A stretch of DNA of 33,679 nucleotides from IMG/VR virus record IMGVR_UViG_3300021091_000232, positions 1-33,679 of that record; one strand, 5' to 3'. The DNA comes from a virus. Position 1 is the first letter of the stretch. Each line of letters opens with the position of its first letter. The notes beneath the pieces are model-generated. The model ran no database searches, had not been told where the DNA came from, and saw only the letters and a list, made by a program, of their open reading frames with translations. The position numbers and the translations under genes are program-made. Of this stretch, positions 17,160 to 26,650 are shown one piece after another.

Positions 17160-18728
17160 ATGTCTGCAATTGTAACAGATCAATTTAGAATACTTAATGC
17201 AACTAGTTTTGTAGATTCTGTTAATGATTCTTCAAATTCTTACTATGTTTTTGTTGGATTGTCTAATCCTAATGTTTCTGGGTTTGGTAGAAATGACAAT
17301 TGGGATACAACAGTACCAAATCCAATAGATAATAGTGATTATTTAAATCATTACAAATCAACAATTTTATTTGGTAAAAAAATTACAAGTGCCAATATTA
17401 GAAGAGTAATTAGAAAAATTAATTGGATTTCTGGCACACAATATGAAATGTATAGATCAGATTATAGTATAATAAATCCTTCACCAACTACTGGATCAGT
17501 AAGATTATATGATGCAAATTATTATGTTTTAAATTCTGACTATAGAGTTTATATTTGTATTGATAATGGTTCTTCTGGAATTAAAACTACGGGAAATGCT
17601 TCACAAATTGAACCAACATTTACAGATTTAGAACCATCTAAACTTAGTGATGGGTATACTTGGAAATATCTATATACAGTGTCTCAAAGTGATATTATAA
17701 AGTTTGATTCCACTGAATATATTACACTTCCAAATGATTGGGATACCTCTACAGATTCTCAAATTACTGCGGTTAGAGAAAATGGAAATTCAAATTTAAA
17801 TGAAAATCAAATTAAAAAAGTTTATATACAAAATCAAGGTTTAGGATATGATACTGGAACTAAATCTTGCAATTTAGTTGGTGATGGTTCTGGCGGAACT
17901 GTTTCAGTAACAATTGACACATCAAGTAAAATTAGTGATGTGGTGGTTACATCTGGGGGAAAAAATTATACATATGCTCTAGTCGATTTAGGAACTACTA
18001 AGATGGGATTAAACGGAGTTTTTGCAGAATTAATACCAATTATTCCTCCATCTAAAGGTCATGGTTTTAATATCTATCATGAATTAGGTGCAGATAAGGT
18101 ACTAGTATATGCAAGATTTGATGATTCTACCAAAGATTTTCCAGTAGATAGTAAATTTGCACAAGTTGGAATTTTAAAAAATCCAACAGTTTATGATTCT
18201 ACAGGAATCAATACCACAGTATATAATCAGAATGATTTTTCTGCCCTTTATTCGATGGCATTAACTGGAATAATTGGTGGAACTCCTTCAGTTGGTGATA
18301 AAATACAACAACTGCAAGCAAATGATAAAAAATCTTTTGGTTGGGTTGCTTCCTATGATTCCGAGACTAATATTTTAAAATATTATCAGGATAGATCTTT
18401 ATACTATAATGGTGGAGGTGGATCAAATCATACGGATTTTATTGGAATAACATCATTTTTTGATTCTACAGGAAATTTAGTTGGATTTAATACAAGTACA
18501 CAAATAACAAGCAGTGGATGGAGTGCAAATGTTGATGCATCTATTGACAACACAAGTACATTGACTATTTCAAATAAAATTATAAATCTTGGCGTCCAAT
18601 TTACGAATGGTCTTGCAAATCCAGAGATAAATAGTAAGTCTGGGGATGTAATTTATATTAGTAATAGGCAAACAGTTACAAGAAATTCTAGACAAAAAGA
18701 AGACATTAAAATTATCCTGGAATTTTAA
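17160..18728 (+). CDS. 8: Baseplate wedge subunit gp8
   Basis: 522 aa against 334 in T4. gp8 is a dimeric wedge protein that binds gp7, gp6 and gp10. Both ends fit gp8. The N-terminus has the AIVTDQFRILNATSF strand and the YVFVGLSNP block. The KLSDGYTWKYLYTV segment matches the T4 GDGYVWEYLFEI block. The C-terminus, GDVIYISNRQTVTRNSRQ then EDIKIILEF, matches T4 GEMIYMENRPPI and EEINILFTF. The extra length lies mainly in the middle, where two repeat motifs are inserted, GLGY at 227-230 and GGKNY at 266-270. These are the same modules as in its neighbours. A perfect late-promoter box precedes it, and the next gene starts 3 bases after the stop. Confidence 0.85.
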   Translation: MSAIVTDQFRILNATSFVDSVNDSSNSYYVFVGLSNPNVSGFGRNDNWDTTVPNPIDNSDYLNHYKSTILFGKKITSANIRRVIRKINWISGTQYEMYRSDYSIINPSPTTGSVRLYDANYYVLNSDYRVYICIDNGSSGIKTTGNASQIEPTFTDLEPSKLSDGYTWKYLYTVSQSDIIKFDSTEYITLPNDWDTSTDSQITAVRENGNSNLNENQIKKVYIQNQGLGYDTGTKSCNLVGDGSGGTVSVTIDTSSKISDVVVTSGGKNYTYALVDLGTTKMGLNGVFAELIPIIPPSKGHGFNIYHELGADKVLVYARFDDSTKDFPVDSKFAQVGILKNPTVYDSTGINTTVYNQNDFSALYSMALTGIIGGTPSVGDKIQQLQANDKKSFGWVASYDSETNILKYYQDRSLYYNGGGGSNHTDFIGITSFFDSTGNLVGFNTSTQITSSGWSANVDASIDNTSTLTISNKIINLGVQFTNGLANPEINSKSGDVIYISNRQTVTRNSRQKEDIKIILEF

Positions 18729-18731
18729 AAG

Positions 18732-21700
18732 ATGGCTCAAAAAACTAACCTTAATGTAAGTCCATATTTTGATGACTTTTCCGAACCAACTATAGGTGCT
18801 AAAGATAAAGATTACTATAAGATTTTATTTAACCCAGGAAAAGCAATTCAAACTCGTGAGTTAAATACTCTACAGTCAATATTGCAAAATCAAATAGAAA
18901 CTTTTGGTAGTCATATTTTTAAAGAAGGATCTGTAGTAATTCCAGGAAATATCACTTATGATGGACAATTTTATGCTGTTAGAGTAAATCCTAAGCAATA
19001 TGATGTTGATGTTACCACATATTTACAAAATTTTGTAGGTAAAAAAATTACAGGACAGGTATCTGGAATTACTGCAACTGTTCAGTTAGTTCAACTTCCA
19101 AATTCAGATATTGAATATGCCACACTTTATGTAAAATATATTGATTCTGACTCAGATTTTAAAATTAGTCAATTTCAGAATAACGAAACTTTATCTGCAT
19201 CAGAAACTGTAGATTCAATTACATCTGGTATTCCTTTTGCTACAACAATTTCATCTGAAGCATCTTCAATTGGGTCTGCAGCTTCTATAGGTGAAGGTGT
19301 ATATTTTATTAGGGGTATTTTTGTAAGAGTTCCTCAACAAACAATTATTTTAGATTATTATACTAACACTCCATCATATAGAGTTGGTTTGAGAATTAAT
19401 GAACAAATCATTACTGCTAAGGATGATAGCACTCTTTATGATAATGCAAAGGGATTTACAAATTATGCTGCTCCAGGAGCAGATAGATTTAAAATTTCAT
19501 TAATATTAAGTAAAAAACTTTTAACTGATTTAGATGATACTGATTTTGTAGAACTTTTAAGAGTTAGAAATGGTGCTATTCAAAAAATTCAAGTTAAATC
19601 TAGTTATTCTTTAATTAGAGATTATTTGGCGCAAAGAACATATGATGAATCTGGAAATTATACAGTAACACCATTTCAATTTACATTAAATAATTCTTTA
19701 AATAATAGACTTGGGAATGATGGTTTATTTTTCAGCAATGAAAAAACGAATCAGGGAAATACTCCAAATGATGATTTAATGTGTGTAAAACTTTCTCCAG
19801 GAAAAGCTTATGTAAGGGGATATGATATAGAAAAAACTGGTGTTGAAATTATAGATGTACCAAAACCAAGAACTACTCAAAAAGTTTCATCAGTAAATAT
19901 TCCCTTTGAAATGGGAAATTTATTGAGAGTTAATAATGTAACAGGGGCACCAAAACAAAAAGAAATAGTTTATCTACAAAATAGAAGAAAAAATAGTACA
20001 ATAAATCCTGCAGGATCAACTATTGGATCGGCAAGAATTTATAATTTTAATGTAACAGATGCTGCATATAGTGGTGCATCAACAAACTGGGACATTTATC
20101 TTTATGACATTCAAACTTATACTGAATTAACATTAAATCAATCTGTTTCTTCATCGGAAATTCCTGCAACTTCATTCATTAAAGGAAAAAGTAGTGGCGC
20201 AAGTGGTTATGCAGTTTCAGCAGGATCTGGGACAAATATAATTAGTGTAAGACAAACTTCAGGAACTTTTTCTGTCGGTGAACAAATTTTTATTAATGGA
20301 GTTGAATTATATCCAAGAACAATTTCTTCTGTAAAAATTTATGGAATTGATGACATAAAATCTGTATATCAGTCAACAGCAGTATCTGGATTTACAACAG
20401 CGTTTTTATCAGATACTCAATTGGATATAATTTCTAGACCAGAACTTATTACTATAACTGCGGCAAGTGGTGGAATTAGTACCGCTACAGTTTCATCTCC
20501 AGCAACCTTTAGTGGAATTAAAACAGATACTATAATTAGATATCAAAGAGATGGTGCATCAAGTGAAATTTATAATCGTGTTGTTTCAATATCACCATCT
20601 TTAAATTCTATGACTCTAGAAGCGGTTACATCTGTTTCTAATATTTGCGATGGTTCTCTTCCTGGTGTTGGTTTAACTTCTAAGGTTTCATATTCTTTAG
20701 GAGTTTCAATATTAAAAAATGAAGAAAGAGGATTTTTATACGCACAGTTACCAAATTCAAATGTTTCATCAACAGATTTAAGTGCATCAACAATTACTTT
20801 TTCGGCACAATCAAATAGTACATTTACTGTATCAACAAATACATTAACTGTAAACACAGGAAACTTTAATTTAGGAATAAATTCAACATCAGTAAACTTT
20901 GAAGCATATGATGAAGAAAGATATTCTATTTTCTACAGTAATGGTACTATAGAAAATTTAACATCAGATAAAGTTAATGTGAGTGGTAATCAGGTTACAT
21001 TTTCAAATATTTCTAATGGACAAATTTCGGCAATTAATGCAACTTTTGTTAAAAATGGGATTCAAAGTAAAATTAAACAATTTAATAGATCAAAAATAAT
21101 AAATATAACCTTATCTAAAGATCCTCAATCTGGTGTTGGAGTCAATACATCGATAAATGATGGTCTTACATATAATCAATATTATGGATTAAGAGTGCAA
21201 GATGAAGAAATAAGTCTTAACTATCCAGATGTTGCAAATGTCATTGCTGTTTATGAATCTTTAGATACTAGTAGTCCAGTTTTAGATCAAGTTTTATTTA
21301 ATTCAATTGCAAATGTTAGTAATAATGCAATTATAGGCGAAAATATTATAGGTAGTACAAGTAAATCAGTTGCAAGAGTAGTATCAAAACCATCTTCAGA
21401 TACACTAGGTATTGTTTATTTAAATGATAGTAAATTTATTTCTGGTGAAAATGTTACTTTTGAAGAATCAAATGTCAATACAACAATTGCATCTATTACA
21501 TTAGGAAAATATAGAAATATTACAACAAAATTCATATTAGATAAAGGTCAAAAAGAACAGTATTATGATTATTCCAAATTAATTAGAAAAAATGGAGAAA
21601 GTTCTCCATCCAAACAACTTTTAATTATATTTGATTATTATTCAGTACCTTCAAGTGATACTGGAGATGTATTTACTGTAAATAGTTATGATGAGGAAAG

Positions 21701-24700
21701 ATTTTTATCAGATATTCCATCTATTGGTGCAAATAGTTTAAGAGCATCTGATACTTTAGATTTTAGACCTAGAGTACCAGTTTTCACTAGCACTACAGCA
21801 TCTCCATTTGATTTTTCCTCTAGAACATTTGGTACAGATCCAAAAATTATTATGTCACCAAATGAAAGTGCATTGATTGGTTATGATTTTTACTTAGGTA
21901 GGATTGATAAACTTTATCTGGATAAATCTGGCGTATTTACAATTCTACAAGGTATTCCATCTACAGATCCGAAAGCACCTAAGAATCCAGACGAGGTAAT
22001 GGAAATTGCTACAATTACATTACCGCCATATTTGTATAATCCAAAAGACGCTTCAATATCTTTAGTTGATAATAGAAGATATACAATGCGTGATATTGGT
22101 AAAATAGAAGATAGAGTTGAAAACTTAGAAAGAGTAACTTCATTATCCCTATTAGAACTGAATACTCAAACTTTACAAATCCAAGATGCTCAGGGACTTA
22201 ATAGATTTAAAACTGGATTTTTTGTAGATGATTTTAAAAATAATAACTTATTAGATACAGAATTTTCGACTATAGAAATTGATTCAGTAAATAATGAATT
22301 AAGACCAAAAGTTTCTAAAAATAGTATTAGTTTAAAACCAGTATCTGCACAAGATATAACTGATGAAGATTTAGATTTAAACAGTAATTTTGAATTACTT
22401 GATTCAAATGTTCAAAAGACTGGAGATGTAATTACACTAAAATATGATTCAGTTGGTTGGATTGAGCAAACATTTGCAACAACAGTTGAGAATGTTAACC
22501 CATTCCATGTTGTTTCTTATAGTGGAAGTATAATATTAAATCCATCAAGTGATAGTTGGGTAAGAACAATTAGGTTAGCAGATGTTTCTATAACAGAGAA
22601 AAAGAAAAAGAGAGTAGGTGTAACAGGAACTTTTTCAGTTGTTAGACGTACAACAACAGTAACAGAAGAAGATCGATTAATTTCGAGTGGTTCTGAATTA
22701 TACATGAGATCTAGAAACACTCAGTTTAGTGCTGTTAAGTTAAAATCACTAACTAGATATTATCAATTCTTAGACGGAAATAGCGGAGTAGATTTCATAC
22801 CTAAACTTGTAGAAATTGCTAATGATTCAACACTTCAAAATTATGGAGCGTCTACTGCTTTCCAAGTAGGAGAAACTGTAATTGGAACTGCTAATGGAAA
22901 CAATTTAATTAGTTTTAGAGTTGCTGCATCAAATCATAAAGAGGGTGCATTCAATTCACCATCAGTAACATACACAACTAACCCATATTTGTCTTCAGAA
23001 ACTATACCAGAGTTTTACAGTGCTTCATCTAAAATTTTAAATATTGACATATCTTCTTTATGTTCAGAAGTACAAGGTTTATACTCTGGGTATTTAACAA
23101 CGGGTATGATTTTAGTTGGTCAAACAAGTAATGCTGTTGCATATGTAAAAGATCTAAGATTAATCACTGATATTAATGGTTCTATAACAGGATCATTCTT
23201 CTTAAGAGACCCAAATGGAAATCCTCCTCCTGCTGTTAGAATATCAACTGGTTCAAAAGTTTATAAGTTAACATCAAGTTTAACTAATGAAACTCCACTA
23301 CCTGGGGATACATTAATTTCCTCTGGAGAAACAATTTATAAATCAGAGGGAACCTGGGAAGAGAGGCAAAAAGTTACGACCACAACGACAACAACATATT
23401 TTGTTGATCCACTTGCACAATCTTTTTCTGTAGGTGGTTCTACAGAGGTATCTGATGGTATTAAACCAGAGGAAGATGTAAATGGCGCATATTTAACTGC
23501 AGTTGACATATTCTTTGCAACTAAAGATTCAAATAATGCACCTCTTACAGTAGAAGTTAGAACCGTTGAATTAGGAACTCCAACTAGAATTATTGTTGGC
23601 AATCCAGTAACATTAAAACCATCCGATATTACAACTTCCGCAGATGCATCTATAGCAACTAAAATAACATTTGATTATCCAATTTATCTTGCTCCCAATT
23701 TAGAGTACGCTATAGTTTTACTTGCTCCACAATCTAACGAGTATCAAGTTTGGATTGCTGAAATGGATGCAAAAACAATTCAAACCAAAAATCTTCCAGA
23801 TACTCAGGCAATCAGATATTCTAGACAATTTGGATTGGGAAGTCTATTTAAATCTCAAAATGGTTCTATTTGGACTGCAAACCAATATCAAGATATGAAG
23901 TTTAAGTTATACAAAGCAAGATTTACTTCTACTTCAGGAAGTGCATTTTTCCATAATTCAACTTTAAATCAAAGTAATAATTATATACCTACACTAGAAT
24001 CCAACCCTATTACAATTTTACCAAAAAAATTAAAAGTTGGTGTCGCAACAATTACAGATTCTGGTTTAATATCTGCTTTATCTATAGGAAGAAAAGTTTC
24101 TGTCCAAAATGCTTCATATAATTATGGTTATATTGAAAAAACAGGAAATTCAGTTTCTTCAGTTGTGATCACTACGGGAGGTTCAAATTATAGCGTTTGT
24201 AATAGTGTGGAAACATATAATATTACCGGTAATGGTTCAGGATTAAAAGTAAACATTCTAAGTGTATCTAATGGTGCCATAACAGGAATTGGAATATCTG
24301 TTCCAGGTAATGGTTATTCAGTTGGTGATGTAGTTGGTATTGTTACATCAACTGTAAGTCCAGTTGGAGGTCGTGATTCACGTATTACAATTACCGGAAT
24401 ATCAAATGGGATTGATACATTATACTTATCAAATGTTCAGAGTAATTCTTTTAGTGTTGGCGTTTCTTCTTTAGCATATTACAACAATTCTGGAAATTTC
24501 ACGTCAACTGGAGCTACAATCACATCATCAACCTCTATCGGTGATGTATATTCTGGAAACTTCTTTAAGATTAATCATTATGAACATGGAATGTATTCAA
24601 ATGTAAATAAAGTCAGAATTTTTGATGTTCAAAGTGATATACCATCAACAACATTATCTACACCAGTATTAGTTTCCGATACTGCAATTAGTTTGGCGTC

Positions 24701-25919
24701 AACAGCAAATTTTGCAACTTTTGAAGGTTTACCAGTAAGTGCAACAAATCCAGGATTTATCAAGATAGGAAATGAAATTTTAAAATATACATCTCCTCCT
24801 GGTGCAGGGACAATTAATGTTACTAGAGGAATTGATTCAACTATAGTAACGTCTCACGATACAACTGATCCCGTTTACAAGTATGAAATTGGTGGCGTAT
24901 CATTAAGAAGAATAAATAAAACTCACGACATCAGTGATACTGGTATTGATATTGATAGTTACTATGTTGAATTTGATAGAACTAATTTTGATTCAAATGT
25001 ATCGAGTAGATCTACTGATCAAGGGAGTGGAGGATCTCCAGAAAATTCTCCACAACTATCATTTAATTCTGAATTATCTTGTGGTGGAAATAATGTTCAA
25101 GCAACGGAAAATATTCAGTTTAATAGTTTAATTCCACATATTGGACTATTAAGTCCAAGTTCAACAACTTCAGTATCTGGAGAAATTAGAACAGTTAGTG
25201 GAACAAGTGTCAGTGGAAATGAAACATCATTTATTGATCAACAATATGAACCAGTTGAACTTGGGGTCGAAAATAGACTTATTTCTACAAGAATTGTATG
25301 CTCTAATGTAAATGAACAAGAATATTTGGGATCTCTTTTAAGAAATAAATCATTTACAATGAAAGTTAATTTAGAAACTACAGATTCTAATCTTTCACCC
25401 ATGATCTTCTGGAAGCAATCTTCTGTTGAATTTTTAAATAGTAGATTAAATAAACCAATACAAGATTATTCTGGGGATAATAGAGTTAATAGTATCTTCA
25501 ATGATCCACATGCTGCAATTTATGTATCAAATACAGTTAGACTAGCACAACCAGCAACTTCACTTAAAGTTATTTTGAGTGCTTATAGACATTCATCTGC
25601 AGATTTTAGAGTATTATATAGTTTGATTAGACCAGATTCGAGTGAAGTTGAACCATCATTTGAGTTATTCCCTGGTTATGAAAACTTAACAGTTGATAAT
25701 AATCAAGATGGATTTTTAGATGTTGTTGATCCTTCTAAAAATAATGGACTTTCTGATATTTTTGTACCAGAAAGTTTAGATGATCAATTCTTAGAGTATG
25801 ATTTTAGTGCTAATAATCTTGGTAGTTTTACTGGATATACCATCAAAGTGGTAATGTCAGGAACTAATCAGGCATATGCACCAAGATTTAAAGATCTCAG
25901 AAGTATTGCTTTAGCGTGA
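18732..25919 (+). CDS. Large DUF4815-like virion structural protein, 2,395 aa (position of T4 gp9-gp11)
   Basis: The N-terminus, NVSPYFDDF then YYKILFNPGKAIQTRELNTL, is characteristic of the DUF4815-type structural proteins of T4-like cyanophages. Further conserved blocks are LDFRPRVP at 1009-1016, RRYTMRDIGKIEDRVENLE from about 1115, and DPLAQSFSV from 1559 followed by a jelly-roll-like stretch (EYAIVLLAP). The C-terminus, APRFKDLRSIALA, also fits. Two GGSNY/GNGY repeats (1816-1820, 1859-1862) and an IGNEILKYT module near 2015 are shared with the giant protein. It probably forms an outer baseplate or fibre-attachment part. T4 gp9, gp10 and gp11 have no separate counterparts here, so it may fill those places, but this is inferred from gene order. 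It starts 3 bases after gp8 ends. Confidence 0.8.
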   Translation: MAQKTNLNVSPYFDDFSEPTIGAKDKDYYKILFNPGKAIQTRELNTLQSILQNQIETFGSHIFKEGSVVIPGNITYDGQFYAVRVNPKQYDVDVTTYLQNFVGKKITGQVSGITATVQLVQLPNSDIEYATLYVKYIDSDSDFKISQFQNNETLSASETVDSITSGIPFATTISSEASSIGSAASIGEGVYFIRGIFVRVPQQTIILDYYTNTPSYRVGLRINEQIITAKDDSTLYDNAKGFTNYAAPGADRFKISLILSKKLLTDLDDTDFVELLRVRNGAIQKIQVKSSYSLIRDYLAQRTYDESGNYTVTPFQFTLNNSLNNRLGNDGLFFSNEKTNQGNTPNDDLMCVKLSPGKAYVRGYDIEKTGVEIIDVPKPRTTQKVSSVNIPFEMGNLLRVNNVTGAPKQKEIVYLQNRRKNSTINPAGSTIGSARIYNFNVTDAAYSGASTNWDIYLYDIQTYTELTLNQSVSSSEIPATSFIKGKSSGASGYAVSAGSGTNIISVRQTSGTFSVGEQIFINGVELYPRTISSVKIYGIDDIKSVYQSTAVSGFTTAFLSDTQLDIISRPELITITAASGGISTATVSSPATFSGIKTDTIIRYQRDGASSEIYNRVVSISPSLNSMTLEAVTSVSNICDGSLPGVGLTSKVSYSLGVSILKNEERGFLYAQLPNSNVSSTDLSASTITFSAQSNSTFTVSTNTLTVNTGNFNLGINSTSVNFEAYDEERYSIFYSNGTIENLTSDKVNVSGNQVTFSNISNGQISAINATFVKNGIQSKIKQFNRSKIINITLSKDPQSGVGVNTSINDGLTYNQYYGLRVQDEEISLNYPDVANVIAVYESLDTSSPVLDQVLFNSIANVSNNAIIGENIIGSTSKSVARVVSKPSSDTLGIVYLNDSKFISGENVTFEESNVNTTIASITLGKYRNITTKFILDKGQKEQYYDYSKLIRKNGESSPSKQLLIIFDYYSVPSSDTGDVFTVNSYDEERFLSDIPSIGANSLRASDTLDFRPRVPVFTSTTASPFDFSSRTFGTDPKIIMSPNESALIGYDFYLGRIDKLYLDKSGVFTILQGIPSTDPKAPKNPDEVMEIATITLPPYLYNPKDASISLVDNRRYTMRDIGKIEDRVENLERVTSLSLLELNTQTLQIQDAQGLNRFKTGFFVDDFKNNNLLDTEFSTIEIDSVNNELRPKVSKNSISLKPVSAQDITDEDLDLNSNFELLDSNVQKTGDVITLKYDSVGWIEQTFATTVENVNPFHVVSYSGSIILNPSSDSWVRTIRLADVSITEKKKKRVGVTGTFSVVRRTTTVTEEDRLISSGSELYMRSRNTQFSAVKLKSLTRYYQFLDGNSGVDFIPKLVEIANDSTLQNYGASTAFQVGETVIGTANGNNLISFRVAASNHKEGAFNSPSVTYTTNPYLSSETIPEFYSASSKILNIDISSLCSEVQGLYSGYLTTGMILVGQTSNAVAYVKDLRLITDINGSITGSFFLRDPNGNPPPAVRISTGSKVYKLTSSLTNETPLPGDTLISSGETIYKSEGTWEERQKVTTTTTTTYFVDPLAQSFSVGGSTEVSDGIKPEEDVNGAYLTAVDIFFATKDSNNAPLTVEVRTVELGTPTRIIVGNPVTLKPSDITTSADASIATKITFDYPIYLAPNLEYAIVLLAPQSNEYQVWIAEMDAKTIQTKNLPDTQAIRYSRQFGLGSLFKSQNGSIWTANQYQDMKFKLYKARFTSTSGSAFFHNSTLNQSNNYIPTLESNPITILPKKLKVGVATITDSGLISALSIGRKVSVQNASYNYGYIEKTGNSVSSVVITTGGSNYSVCNSVETYNITGNGSGLKVNILSVSNGAITGIGISVPGNGYSVGDVVGIVTSTVSPVGGRDSRITITGISNGIDTLYLSNVQSNSFSVGVSSLAYYNNSGNFTSTGATITSSTSIGDVYSGNFFKINHYEHGMYSNVNKVRIFDVQSDIPSTTLSTPVLVSDTAISLASTANFATFEGLPVSATNPGFIKIGNEILKYTSPPGAGTINVTRGIDSTIVTSHDTTDPVYKYEIGGVSLRRINKTHDISDTGIDIDSYYVEFDRTNFDSNVSSRSTDQGSGGSPENSPQLSFNSELSCGGNNVQATENIQFNSLIPHIGLLSPSSTTSVSGEIRTVSGTSVSGNETSFIDQQYEPVELGVENRLISTRIVCSNVNEQEYLGSLLRNKSFTMKVNLETTDSNLSPMIFWKQSSVEFLNSRLNKPIQDYSGDNRVNSIFNDPHAAIYVSNTVRLAQPATSLKVILSAYRHSSADFRVLYSLIRPDSSEVEPSFELFPGYENLTVDNNQDGFLDVVDPSKNNGLSDIFVPESLDDQFLEYDFSANNLGSFTGYTIKVVMSGTNQAYAPRFKDLRSIALA

Positions 25920-26119
25920 TGATTCCGGTCAAAGGATTTCCAAATTTATACAGAGATGAAAAAACTGGCGCTATATTAAATTATGATAGTCAATCATATA
26001 ATCAATATATGAATGCTAAAAATAATCGTGAATTGCAAAAATTTGAACTTGAAGAAATGAAAAAAGACATTGAAGAAATTAAACTTTTATTAAAGGAGAT
26101 TATTAATGGATCCAAATGA
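25919..26119 (+). CDS. Small coiled-coil protein, 66 aa
   Basis: The product begins MIPVKGFPNLYRDEKTGAIL. Its second half is a charged heptad-like helix (residues about 33-62, with FELEEMKKDIEEIKLLL), probably a coiled coil. I chose ATG 25919, which overlaps the previous stop as TGATG; a GTG at 25916 would add one residue. Its 3' end overlaps the next small gene by 14 bases. I recall very similar short proteins beside neck genes in T4-like cyanophages. Their role is unknown; a chaperone or oligomerisation role is possible but unsupported. Confidence 0.75.
   Translation: MIPVKGFPNLYRDEKTGAILNYDSQSYNQYMNAKNNRELQKFELEEMKKDIEEIKLLLKEIINGSK
26092..26098 (+). promoter_or_regulatory. Strong ribosome-binding site for the 58-aa gene
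   Basis: AAAGGAG lies 7 bases before ATG 26106 and within the coding part of the previous gene. It is the best Shine-Dalgarno match noticed in this window and decides that the short overlapping ORF is real. Confidence 0.75.
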
Positions 26120-26282
26120 AATTAGTTTAGAATCAATGAATAAACTATTTGAGTATGAAAAACATTCAAGAGCCATTGATACTTTAGATTTGGAAGATCT
26201 TAAAAAATTTGCAAAACTATATTGCAAATTGTACCTAAAACAACAAGAAGTTATAGGATTTTTAGGTAATCTTGGAATATAA
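26106..26282 (+). CDS. Small helical protein, 58 aa
   Basis: A short ORF beginning MDPNEISLESMNKLFEYEK and ending FLGNLGI. It looks all-helical: a first helix around residues 8-25 and a second around 29-52, with a cysteine at 40. Its start overlaps the 66-aa gene by 14 bases and has an excellent ribosome-binding site. Its stop overlaps the perfect late-promoter box of the next gene. The two small genes therefore end the transcript that began at gene 8, or read through into the next group. I recall similar proteins in T4-like cyanophages but no function. Confidence 0.75.
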   Translation: MDPNEISLESMNKLFEYEKHSRAIDTLDLEDLKKFAKLYCKLYLKQQEVIGFLGNLGI

Positions 26283-26285
26283 ATA
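26278..26285 (+). promoter_or_regulatory. T4-type late promoter before the neck gene group
   Basis: TATAAATA at 26278-26285 matches the T4 late consensus exactly and lies 23 bases before the ATG at 26309. It overlaps the stop codon of the 58-aa gene. It would drive the two small virion-type genes and genes 13, 14, 15 and probably 16. Confidence 0.75.
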
Positions 26286-26308
26286 AAAAGTAGGATATTA
26301 AAAGATAG

Positions 26309-26650
26309 ATGGCAGCAGTATATGTCAATAATTTAGTGATTAATGCTGGCAGTGATTTTACTCAATCTTTCACTTTAGAGGGGTCAGAAACAAATTCTGT
26401 TTTTGATTTAAATGGATATACTGTAGAATCTCAAATGAGAAAGTGGTATGGTAGTTCATCATCTACAAATTTTACTGCTGAAATTATCGTACCATCTGAT
26501 GGAAAAATATCAATATCTCTAACTTCTACACAAACAACTAGTTTAAAACCTGGAAGATATGTTTATGATGTAGTAATTACTGATGATTTTGGAACAAAAA
26601 ATAGAGTTATTGAGGGAATGGTTCTCGTAACAGAGGGAGTTACCCGATAA
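26309..26650 (+). CDS. Small beta-type virion protein, 113 aa
   Basis: The product looks like a single Ig-like beta sandwich. Strands can be seen in FTQSFTLEG, YTVESQMRKWYG, GKISISLTS and GRYVYDVVITDD, with a final VIEGMVLVTEGVTR. I recall this pattern from T4-like cyanophage structural proteins encoded just before gene 13. The phrase LKPGRYVYD also resembles N-terminal domains of phage baseplate proteins that anchor receptor-binding proteins. It lies in the T4 gp12/wac position. It joins the next gene by a TAATG overlap. A role as adaptor or fibre base is inference. Confidence 0.7.
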   Translation: MAAVYVNNLVINAGSDFTQSFTLEGSETNSVFDLNGYTVESQMRKWYGSSSSTNFTAEIIVPSDGKISISLTSTQTTSLKPGRYVYDVVITDDFGTKNRVIEGMVLVTEGVTR

